Shown one piece after another: positions 18,911 through 24,816 of a DNA stretch of 64,000 nt. Source of the DNA: Rhabdobacter roseus (GTDB taxonomy: Bacteria; Bacteroidota; Bacteroidia; Cytophagales; Spirosomataceae); assembly GCF_014202275.1 (NCBI RefSeq), contig NZ_JACHGF010000004.1, positions 332,928-396,927 on the forward strand, given 5' to 3'. The stretch's first letter is position 1; every line of letters begins with the position of its first letter. Below the pieces are notes generated by a model, which did no database searches, was not told the DNA's origin, and was given only the letters and a program-made list of their open reading frames with translations. The translations under genes were made by a program, and so were the position numbers.

Positions 18911-18965
18911 TAACTACCTTCAATTAAGTACCTTCACTGCTGCACTCATTGTATCAACACCTGCT

Positions 18966-19745
18966 ATGTACGAGAATCTGCTGTACGAAGTTACCGATAG
19001 CGTGGCCCGGATCACCCTGAACCGGCCGGACGTTTACCACGCTTTGAGCCCGGCGCTACTCCGGGAGCTGGCCCAGGCCGTGCAGACCGCCGAGGCCGAT
19101 ACCCGCGTGCGCGTACTACTGCTCACGGCCACGGGCGACAAGGCCTTCTGCTCCGGCGCTGACCTCAAGGCTGGGCTGGGCGAAGCGAGCGGCATGGGCG
19201 AAGCACTGCGGACGGGCTACATTCCCCTTATTATGGCGCTCCGCTCCATTCCCAAGCCGGTGGTAGGACGGCTCAACGGCCTGGCCGTAGGGGCGGGCTG
19301 CTCGTTGGCGCTGGCCTGTGACGTGGTATTGGCTAGAGAAGACGCCTACCTGAGCCTGATGTTCGTGCAGATTGGCCTCATGCCCGACGCCGGGGCTACC
19401 TACTTCCTGCCCCGCCTGGTGGGTATGGCGCGGGCCTTCGAGCTGGCTTCGACGGGTCGACGGGTGTACGCGCCGGAGGCGGCTCAGCTGGGCCTGATTC
19501 ACCGGGCGGTACCGGCCGCCGAGCTGGACGCCGCCGTGGAAGAGACGCTTCATTACTACCGCCACGCGCCCACGCGGGCCATTGGTGCCATGAAGCGGGT
19601 ACTCAACGAAGCGTATCACTCCGACCTCCCCACGCTGCTGGAGCTGGAAGCACAACAGCAAGACGAACTCGGAGCCAGCCGCGACGCCGCAGAGGGTATT
19701 ACGGCCTTTTTGCAAAAACGTAAGCCTGATTATCAGGGTAGATAG
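18966..19745 (+). CDS. Enoyl-CoA hydratase/isomerase family protein
   Basis: 259-residue crotonase-fold protein, probably acting on acyl-CoA thioesters in fatty-acid or branched-chain breakdown. The oxyanion-hole segments are DKAFCSGADLKAG and GLAVGAGCSLALACDVVLAREDA. Of the two hydratase glutamates, the first position falls in GAGC and is not glutamate, while MPDAGATYFLPRLVG keeps the second region with an aspartate. It may therefore be an isomerase-like or PaaG-like member rather than a true hydratase. The ATG at 18966 gives the normal N-terminus; earlier in-frame codons overlap the preceding gene. Confidence 0.85.
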   Translation: MYENLLYEVTDSVARITLNRPDVYHALSPALLRELAQAVQTAEADTRVRVLLLTATGDKAFCSGADLKAGLGEASGMGEALRTGYIPLIMALRSIPKPVVGRLNGLAVGAGCSLALACDVVLAREDAYLSLMFVQIGLMPDAGATYFLPRLVGMARAFELASTGRRVYAPEAAQLGLIHRAVPAAELDAAVEETLHYYRHAPTRAIGAMKRVLNEAYHSDLPTLLELEAQQQDELGASRDAAEGITAFLQKRKPDYQGR

Positions 19746-19785
19746 CATTTTTATGGCAGTAGTTGTAAAAATTTAAGAGCCAGAA

Positions 19786-19817
19786 TTTGGTAGAATTGAG
19801 TTTGGCTGCTATTTTTG
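19786..19817 (+). promoter_or_regulatory. Promoter of tRNA-Arg
   Basis: TTTG at 19786-19789, a 20-bp spacer, then TATTTTTG at 19810-19817, a good fit to the Bacteroidota sigma-ABfr consensus. Transcription would start about 10 bp before the tRNA. Confidence 0.65.
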
Positions 19818-19834
19818 CAGTCCAATTCGGAAAC

Positions 19835-19908
19835 GGATTCGTAGCTCAATTGGATAGAGCACCTGACTACGGATCAGGAGGTTTGGGGTTCGAATCCCTA
19901 CGAGTCCA
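19835..19908 (+). tRNA. tRNA-Arg (anticodon ACG)
   Basis: A 74-nt cloverleaf: acceptor GGATTCG/CGAGTCC (one G-T pair), D-arm GCTC..GAGC, anticodon stem CCTGA/TCAGG with loop CTACGGA (anticodon ACG, reading CGN arginine codons), T-arm with GGTTCGAATCC, discriminator A. CCA is not encoded. The 3' end is the attachment site of the integrative element: its last part is repeated at 41818-41839. Confidence 0.95.
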
Positions 19909-19909
19909 C
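19888..19909 (+). repeat. attL (tRNA-Arg 3' end)
   Basis: 22 bp, identical to 41818-41839, beginning GTTCGAATCC and ending GAGTCCAC; it covers the T-arm and acceptor 3' side of the tRNA, leaving the tRNA intact. Confidence 0.92.
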
Positions 19910-19919
19910 ACTTTTTATC

Positions 19920-19956
19920 ATAAGCCCCTGCAAATTAAAAACTTGCAGGGGCTTAT
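19920..19956 (+). terminator. Hairpin after tRNA-Arg
   Basis: Perfect 14-bp stem (19920-19933 with 19943-19956) with a 9-nt loop, followed by TATTTTGG. It belongs to the element and replaces the original tRNA terminator now found beyond attR. Confidence 0.75.
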
Positions 19957-19963
19957 TATTTTG

Positions 19964-19982
19964 GGGGACGAGTTAGGGGACG
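19964..19982 (+). promoter_or_regulatory. Paired GGGGACG repeats near attL (candidate integrase arm sites)
   Basis: GGGGACGAGTTAGGGGACG, two copies of GGGGACG 12 bp apart. A 17/19 match in the same orientation, GGGGACGTATTAGGGGACG, lies near attR at 41689-41707. Position at both ends suggests arm-type binding sites for the integrase or excisionase. Confidence 0.5.
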
Positions 19983-19997
19983 ATTTTGGCCTGAAAA

Positions 19998-20339
19998 TCA
20001 AGGCTTTCCGTTGTGGCAATCCCTCAATGATAGCCATTCGAGCGAATGCCAGATCTTAGCAAAACGAGCAAAGAAAAAAGCAATTTGGGCTGTGTGGGAG
20101 GCAATGGTAAGGGCCTCCTCTGGGCTGATTTCCCAGCCCTGGTCCTTGTCGTTGTTATTCAGCATAATGATCGATACCAGCTGATAAAGATGCTCAGCGA
20201 CGAAATCAGGACCAACGCTATCAAAAAAACTATTTATGTGTTCATAGAGCGCTTTCTGCTGTTCGCCTGAGTAGGGGCTAGGGGCCTCCCACCAGGGGGC
20301 GGGGACTTGAGGTGTTTGGTTGTTTATGGGAGTATTCAT
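19998..20339 (-). CDS. Small element protein, paralogue of the next gene
   Basis: 113 residues, no known family recognised. It shares the plan of the gene at 20410-20772: a low-complexity N-terminus, a WWEAPSP motif (residues 16-22), QKALYEHINSFFDSVGPDFVAEHLYQL, an acidic stretch (NNNDKDQ), and a helix with FFARFAKIWHSLEWLSL. Mostly helical and probably cytoplasmic. Position next to attL and a duplicated form suggest an accessory or regulatory role; function unknown. Confidence 0.6.
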   Translation of the reverse strand: MNTPINNQTPQVPAPWWEAPSPYSGEQQKALYEHINSFFDSVGPDFVAEHLYQLVSIIMLNNNDKDQGWEISPEEALTIASHTAQIAFFFARFAKIWHSLEWLSLRDCHNGKP

Positions 20340-20409
20340 GATTTCAAGAACTTTAAAGAGTCAATAGATTTTACCGACACTCTGCATTTGCAAAGCGAGA
20401 TGCCTATAA

Positions 20410-20772
20410 CTAGGCCTCAACTTGTCTTTGGCTTACCTTCTTGATATAATTTTCATCCAAAGAGATGCGTTCAAGAGAGCCCCAAACCCCTGCAAGGCGA
20501 GCAAAGAAGACCATTAATTGAGTTGTCCGAGTAGCTAAATCTGAGATAGCCTTGGAGGTGAGCTGGAGCTCCTCTTCCTTTTCATCATTATCCCCAAATA
20601 CAATTGTCAAGAGCTCATGAAGGTGTTCGTGGGCCATATCCCGGCCGAAGACACAATAAAAATCATCAATGAGCTCGAATAAGGCCTTCTGTCGGCTTTC
20701 TAATCGAGGACTAGGAGCCTCCCACCACGAAATAGGAGTTTGTGCCGCTTGGGCATTAGCATTTGTCTTCAT
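20410..20772 (-). CDS. Small element protein, paralogue of the previous gene
   Basis: 120 residues from the ATG at 20772. Contains SWWEAPSPRLESRQKALFELIDDF, HEHLHELLTIVFGDNDEKEEEL and MVFFARLAGVWGSLERISLDE, colinear with the neighbouring gene. Helical, no signal peptide, no known family. It may be expressed under control of the palindromic operator at 20868-20885, about 95 bp upstream. Confidence 0.6.
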   Translation of the reverse strand: MKTNANAQAAQTPISWWEAPSPRLESRQKALFELIDDFYCVFGRDMAHEHLHELLTIVFGDNDEKEEELQLTSKAISDLATRTTQLMVFFARLAGVWGSLERISLDENYIKKVSQRQVEA

Positions 20773-20812
20773 AGTTTTACATGATTTTGGATTAGGTAAT
20801 TGATTTAAAATC

Positions 20813-20850
20813 ACCCGAAGGAGAGTTTTCCTAGGACGCATCCTTCGGGT
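20813..20850 (+). terminator. Hairpin ahead of the 120-residue gene
   Basis: 10-bp stem (20813-20822 with 20841-20850) followed by TTTTTT on the plus strand. The gene on either side reads leftwards, so on the minus strand this hairpin is either the end of the 69-residue gene or a leader hairpin of the next gene. Confidence 0.45.
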
Positions 20851-20867
20851 TTTTTCTTTATTATATC

Positions 20868-20885
20868 TTGTAGAATAATCTACAA
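20868..20885. promoter_or_regulatory. Palindromic operator, copy 1 (TTGTAGA-N4-TCTACAA)
   Basis: TTGTAGAATAATCTACAA, a 7-bp inverted repeat with a 4-bp centre, sharing both half-sites with the copy at 21128-21145. It lies upstream of the 120-residue gene and just after the end of the 69-residue gene. Confidence 0.6.
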
Positions 20886-20901
20886 GACAAGGGTAAAAAA
20901 A

Positions 20902-21111
20902 TTAAGGTCGATAAGTGATGATCGTTTTGATCTCAAAATGACCAAATTCAATAAGTATTTCCTTCATCCTTTTCTCAGACACTCCGCCCCCATGGGTATA
21001 GTCTCGCCACGCTGAGACGGGCTTTCCTTTTTTTACGTCCGGTGGGAGGGTCGGGTAGATGTTTTTGATCCACCAATCAAAGGCTTCTGGAATCGTAGTA
21101 AATTGTTTCAT
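20902..21111 (-). CDS. Small protein of unknown function under an operator-controlled promoter
   Basis: 69 residues (MKQFTTIPEAFDWWIKN...), charged, no signal peptide, no family recognised. The WRDYTHGGGVSEKRMKEILIEFGHFEIK part could form a small DNA-binding fold, but no standard HTH is visible. It has the clearest promoter in the element, directly upstream, with a 20-bp palindrome in the spacer, so it is probably tightly controlled, possibly by its own product or by a repressor elsewhere. Confidence 0.6.
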   Translation of the reverse strand: MKQFTTIPEAFDWWIKNIYPTLPPDVKKGKPVSAWRDYTHGGGVSEKRMKEILIEFGHFEIKTIITYRP

Positions 21112-21115
21112 GCTT

Positions 21116-21146
21116 CAAAGGTAATATTTGTAGAGTACTCTACAAA
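21116..21146 (-). promoter_or_regulatory. Promoter of the 69-residue gene with embedded operator
   Basis: On the minus strand TTTG (21146-21143), a 19-bp spacer and TACCTTTG (21123-21116) match the Bacteroidota consensus exactly. The spacer region holds the perfect 20-bp palindrome TTTGTAGAGTACTCTACAAA (21127-21146), so a dimer bound there would block RNA polymerase. Confidence 0.75.
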
Positions 21147-21239
21147 ACAAAATGTCAAAAAATCTCACAACACAGTGAAAATAGTTAATTTGGCTTATAT
21201 ACTAACTTTGTGAGGTATCAAATAAAAGTGAAACGACAG

Positions 21240-21833
21240 ATGGAAATTCGCCCCAAGGCTTATACGATGACAATCATATTGCTAACCTCCCTGCTAGCCT
21301 GCCAGCCCTCAGATGAGGCTATCCGCGAAAAAATTGAGGAGGCGGTACGGCAGGAGGTCGACAACCGATCCTATGAAGGTGGTTATGATTATGAGCTAGC
21401 AGAGCTCCGTGCCCTCTCATTTCGGCGTGTCAATATCCATTACCTCGACTCCATGGACATTGCTGCAGCTAAGCTTCGCTACGAAACATTTGAATTTCTT
21501 GTCCGCTTTAATAGAGAAAGCAAAAAAAGCCTTGATGAGGAGGTTTATATAGATCGGGCTACATTACTTGAAAAAGCAGACAACGAGAAAGATTTTAAAG
21601 AGTATGCCGACTCCTTGGCCCATTATGCGCAAAAGATCACTAACCTGGAAGAACGGAAGAAAGGCCGCGCAGACCTCAAGCCCACCTTTTTTGCCGCCAA
21701 GACTGTAATAAAGGGTAAGTTCGGGCCCCTCAAAAAACTCGATACGCTCGATATCCTGTTGGATAAAAACTACAAAGTTCTTCGCCCCAATTTGATGGTC
21801 ATGAAAATGGAATATGGCGCTCAGATAGATTAG
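21240..21833 (+). CDS. Putative lipoprotein, possibly interrupted by an in-frame TAG
   Basis: 197 residues with a lipoprotein signal (MTIILLTSLLACQPS, cysteine about residue 22 from the ATG at 21240). The rest is charged and helical (EAIREKIEEAVRQEVDNRS, LDEEVYIDRATLLEKADNEKDF, ITNLEERKKGRADLKP). No family recognised. A TAACTTTG box at 21203-21210 would start transcription just before 21240, which argues against the GTG at 21210. The frame continues open for 62 more codons after the TAG at 21831, so the gene may be a truncated form of a longer protein of about 260 residues. Confidence 0.65.
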   Translation: MEIRPKAYTMTIILLTSLLACQPSDEAIREKIEEAVRQEVDNRSYEGGYDYELAELRALSFRRVNIHYLDSMDIAAAKLRYETFEFLVRFNRESKKSLDEEVYIDRATLLEKADNEKDFKEYADSLAHYAQKITNLEERKKGRADLKPTFFAAKTVIKGKFGPLKKLDTLDILLDKNYKVLRPNLMVMKMEYGAQID

Positions 21834-22022
21834 GTGTTGGGTAAAAACGAGTTGTCTTTACCCGTGAAAGAATGTGATTATTTTCACTCTTCGTATACGA
21901 AGAGTGAAACCGGAAGGGCCTATCAGGCCGAAAGCTATCTGAGCTATCACTATCATTCAGCATTGAGTATACGACCCAATGGGAAAGAAAAAGGGTACTA
22001 TGTGAAAGTACCCTTAAAGTAA
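21834..22022 (+). pseudogene. In-frame continuation of the lipoprotein after a TAG stop
   Basis: Open in the same frame directly after the TAG at 21831-21833, 62 codons to the TAA at 22022. The only start would be the GTG immediately after the stop, with no room for a ribosome site, so it is more likely the lost C-terminus of the lipoprotein. It contains a 28-bp perfect palindrome (21882-21909). Its 3' end (from 21971) resembles the sequence at 30247-30329. Confidence 0.5.
21882..21909. repeat. Perfect 28-bp palindrome
   Basis: 21882-21895 is the exact reverse complement of 21896-21909, centred on CGTATACG. It lies inside the lipoprotein continuation and has no loop, so it could be a protein-binding site or a hairpin in RNA. 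Confidence 0.7.
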
Positions 22023-22055
22023 AGGAATTAGGATGGGATTTTCAATTATTTGTTG
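21971..22055 (+). repeat. Imperfect long direct repeat, left copy
   Basis: About 85 bp resembling 30247-30329 over its whole length (shared blocks include ACGACCCAA, GAAAGAAAAAG, CTTAAA, GAATTAG and TTTCAATT). The two copies enclose the AT-rich cassette and the tape-measure/tail genes. Confidence 0.6.
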
Positions 22056-22075
22056 AAGGAACAACCATGATCTAG

Positions 22076-23011
22076 TCAGCTTGGACTATAAGCGACAAGG
22101 TATCCATTAGCAACCAAGTCTCCTACAACCCTATCAATATCAAGTGACTTCGACAGACCAAATGTAATTTTCAATTTACCATCTGACCCCCAAACTGGCG
22201 GATCTATATGAAATACTTTTCCTGTTTTCAGAATTGCATGCATAACCTTTTCTTCGTCCGCAAGTTGAAGATGGCTTTCTTTTTTTGATATAGTTACAGT
22301 ATAGTTTATTGTATATATGCTCCTTTGGCCCAACATGTTATTATGATCTATATTCGATGGTTTAAATACTGTTTTAAAGTTTGCACTTAAATTATTGATC
22401 TGGTTTGACAAGTCAGTGATACTATTTATAATATAAGCCTGTACATTATCGCCACCTTTATTTAATATTGCTTCTTGCATAATTTGAGAGTCTACAACCC
22501 GATATATTGGGTTATCGGGCTCTGTCTCATGTAAAGCCTCAATTGCCATTTTGCCTATCTTTTGGCCTAATTCAACCACCCCAGCCATATCATTTGTATA
22601 AAAAATAGTTCTTTCAGTAGCTATATCAAATGGCAAAACAGTTCTATCTTCAACTACACACACCACAGGGAGTCTTTTAGCGTGTCTAACTGCAAGCTCA
22701 TACATTACATTTGGGTTGAGTTCGGTCAAGTTGGCGACGACCAAATCAGCATTTAGAAGATATTTTATAACTTGATTAGTAATAGATCCTGGATTTTCAA
22801 TCTCATGTGGCGCGATTACAGCAAAGCCAATTGCCTCAAGCACGGGTTTTATTACCGAATTAATAAGTCCATCGGCAGCCCTTCTAGTTTCGGAATTAGC
22901 ATGACCTAAAGGTGAAATCACAAAACAGGTTTTCTTTTTTTCATCAATAAGGCCAATTTCAGTATCAGCAGAACTAATTATAATATTGTCCATCTCAGTA
23001 TTTTCTTTCAT
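22076..23011 (-). CDS. Nucleoside 2-deoxyribosyltransferase/TIR-like protein
   Basis: 311 residues. After a 27-residue leader comes a Rossmann-like domain (about 28-165) with KTCFVISPLGHANSETRRAADG, ADLVVANLTELNPNVMYELAVRHAKRLPVVCVVED and PFDIATERTIFYT. The NPNVMYEL segment places a glutamate where nucleoside deoxyribosyltransferase-like and TIR-like enzymes keep the catalytic residue, so NAD+ or nucleotide cleavage is plausible. The C-terminal 110 residues (INYTVTISKKESHLQLADEEKVMHAILKTGKVFHIDPPVWGSDGKLKITFGL) form an alpha/beta domain of unknown role. Third gene of an AT-rich operon, 52 bp after the membrane-protein gene. Probable defence effector by inference. Confidence 0.68.
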   Translation of the reverse strand: MKENTEMDNIIISSADTEIGLIDEKKKTCFVISPLGHANSETRRAADGLINSVIKPVLEAIGFAVIAPHEIENPGSITNQVIKYLLNADLVVANLTELNPNVMYELAVRHAKRLPVVCVVEDRTVLPFDIATERTIFYTNDMAGVVELGQKIGKMAIEALHETEPDNPIYRVVDSQIMQEAILNKGGDNVQAYIINSITDLSNQINNLSANFKTVFKPSNIDHNNMLGQRSIYTINYTVTISKKESHLQLADEEKVMHAILKTGKVFHIDPPVWGSDGKLKITFGLSKSLDIDRVVGDLVANGYLVAYSPS

Positions 23012-23063
23012 GGTATAAATAATCCAAATTTTATACTAAAATAATTCGAAGTGTTTTATCGCT

Positions 23064-23603
23064 TTATTTTTTTGACTCTCTATTAATTATTCCATCAGAA
23101 GACATGTAAAATCTCATAGTCCCTATTAGAAGGTCATAAATCCCATATATACTCAGAGCAAATATTGAAAACTTTGCCGCATCAAGTAGATTTATTTTAG
23201 TAATGTGGAATATTTTACTTTTATCAATATATATATTAATACTACTTAAGGCATTACTCAAATTAACAACCTCAACCACCATAATTAGTACGACAAATAT
23301 AAAGGAGCAAAAAAGGAAAAAGAGCATATCAAATTGCTCGTCTACGAATTTCTTGATGCGGTTTTGTGTAGTCTCTTTCTGTTCTACGGTATAATTAGGC
23401 TCAATAGATTGTTTTACTTTATCGACTACGGATAAAACAAATGTCAGAATTGAAAAAGAGAACCCTAAAAATATACCTAAGTACCCCAAAAGAAATTCAC
23501 TACCTATAAACTTCACATTAGAAAGTTTAAGGCAATGTATTGCGATGAGTGATGGTATCATAGCAATAATAATTACTCCAACTATTTTAAGGAATTTAAT
23601 CAT
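23064..23603 (-). CDS. Small four-helix membrane protein of the cassette
   Basis: 179 residues from ATG 23603, which overlaps the upstream gene's stop in ATGATTAA (8 bp), a sign of coupled translation. Predicted helices: KIVGVIIIAMIPSLIAI (about 6-22), FLLGYLGIFLGFSFSILTFVLSVV (about 37-60), DMLFFLFCSFIFVVLIMVVEVV (about 92-113) and AAKFSIFALSIYGIYDLLIGTM. Helices 2 and 3 are joined by a charged loop (DKVKQSIEPNYTVEQKETTQNRIKKFVDEQ). No family recognised. In a defence setting it could be a membrane-damaging effector or an anchor for its partners. Confidence 0.65.
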   Translation of the reverse strand: MIKFLKIVGVIIIAMIPSLIAIHCLKLSNVKFIGSEFLLGYLGIFLGFSFSILTFVLSVVDKVKQSIEPNYTVEQKETTQNRIKKFVDEQFDMLFFLFCSFIFVVLIMVVEVVNLSNALSSINIYIDKSKIFHITKINLLDAAKFSIFALSIYGIYDLLIGTMRFYMSSDGIINRESKK

Positions 23604-24717
23604 CTTTCTTTTTCTTCTTGGGTAGAAGCCTGGTTGCTTCAGGGTCTTCACCTTCTAGTGCATCAAAATCCGTACTTGGGGGGGGTAATTCAGGATTATC
23701 TTTCTTTGGAAAAAGTGATAATTGTTTTTCCAAAATGTCGTTTTCTGGGTCAACGCTCTCCGAGCCTACATCATCTACCATCTGCTCGCCTTCATTGCCA
23801 TCTACCTTTTGATCAGCCTCAGATAGCGTTGTAAAAATTTCCTCATCATTACCTCCAAGATTATAATCATTAAGGCGGTCTATCTTGTCTAACTCATTCC
23901 TAAGTATTAAGTAATTGATGTCTTCGACTTCATCTGGTAATATAAGTGCCTGAATTACTATATCTTTAGTTATTTTAACTCGATCCCCAATATCATTAAT
24001 AATTTGCAATGCATAATCTCCACCCCCAGAAGCAACCGTGCGAAGCAAGTCACTAAATTCCTTCCTTTTTATTCTTAACCTCCCCAGTTTGTTTGCAAAA
24101 TAAATCCTAAACTTTTTAAAATTGGTTTCTTCATGCACCTCTTTAACATCAATTGCAGATCTAAATCTTGATCCAAATAAATTTGGGGGCATTATATCAA
24201 TTGAGAGTGAGTAAATCTTTTGTGCATTCTCAACTTCGGCCCAAAAATCTTCAACATGAGTAATTGAATTCATCTCAACCTCCACATTATATTCAGTTAA
24301 ATTTCTAACAAATGCGTCTAAAATGCGGTTGGCAGCTGACCTAGTTTCTTTAAATACGCTGGAGCGTTCTTGAATCAAAATAATTTGGGTATCAATATCA
24401 AGAATAAAATGAACAAAAGGAACTATTGTCGTCTCCTCTGTTTCAATATGGGTTTCGCCTTCTTTAGGTTGGTTGACCAAGTCTTCTCTAGCAATTTGCA
24501 GCAAATAGGTACGACCATCAATTCTTTTAATAAAGTAAACAAGAAACTTTTTGTTTTTGTGCTCAAAAGTAAATTTGGTACTTTTTTCGAACTTATTAAC
24601 CACTACTGCAAGTAGTTCTTTTTTGTCAAGAACAACAGGGTCATGTGGGCTAAAAGCACCAAAAAGACTTGTCTGTCTAGATTGGTTGATTGTGATGCGG
24701 AAAGCTGAATATTTCAT
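23596..24717 (-). CDS. Unknown protein, first gene of the AT-rich cassette
   Basis: 373 residues, no signal peptide or membrane helix. The N-terminal two-thirds alternates beta and helix (MKYSAFRITINQSRQTSLFGAF, KKFLVYFIKRIDGRTYLLQI, IVPFVHFILDIDTQIILIQERSSVF, IYSLSIDIMPPNLFGSRFR, SDLLRTVASGGGDYALQIIND). This faintly recalls DUF4747-type proteins, a link not verified. Residues 300-373 are acidic and disordered, ending in LLPKKKKKDD. First gene of the operon with the membrane protein (8-bp overlap) and the deoxyribosyltransferase-like gene. Low GC, in contrast to the flanking genes. Possible sensor or regulator of the cassette. Confidence 0.65.
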   Translation of the reverse strand: MKYSAFRITINQSRQTSLFGAFSPHDPVVLDKKELLAVVVNKFEKSTKFTFEHKNKKFLVYFIKRIDGRTYLLQIAREDLVNQPKEGETHIETEETTIVPFVHFILDIDTQIILIQERSSVFKETRSAANRILDAFVRNLTEYNVEVEMNSITHVEDFWAEVENAQKIYSLSIDIMPPNLFGSRFRSAIDVKEVHEETNFKKFRIYFANKLGRLRIKRKEFSDLLRTVASGGGDYALQIINDIGDRVKITKDIVIQALILPDEVEDINYLILRNELDKIDRLNDYNLGGNDEEIFTTLSEADQKVDGNEGEQMVDDVGSESVDPENDILEKQLSLFPKKDNPELPPPSTDFDALEGEDPEATRLLPKKKKKDD

Positions 24718-24816
24718 TTTTTTTAGGTATTTGGAGGATTTTATCCTATTAAGCTCCCCTTAATACCTTCCTACTCACTAACATACCATATAGTCCTAAA
24801 ATTGTATAAAATACCT

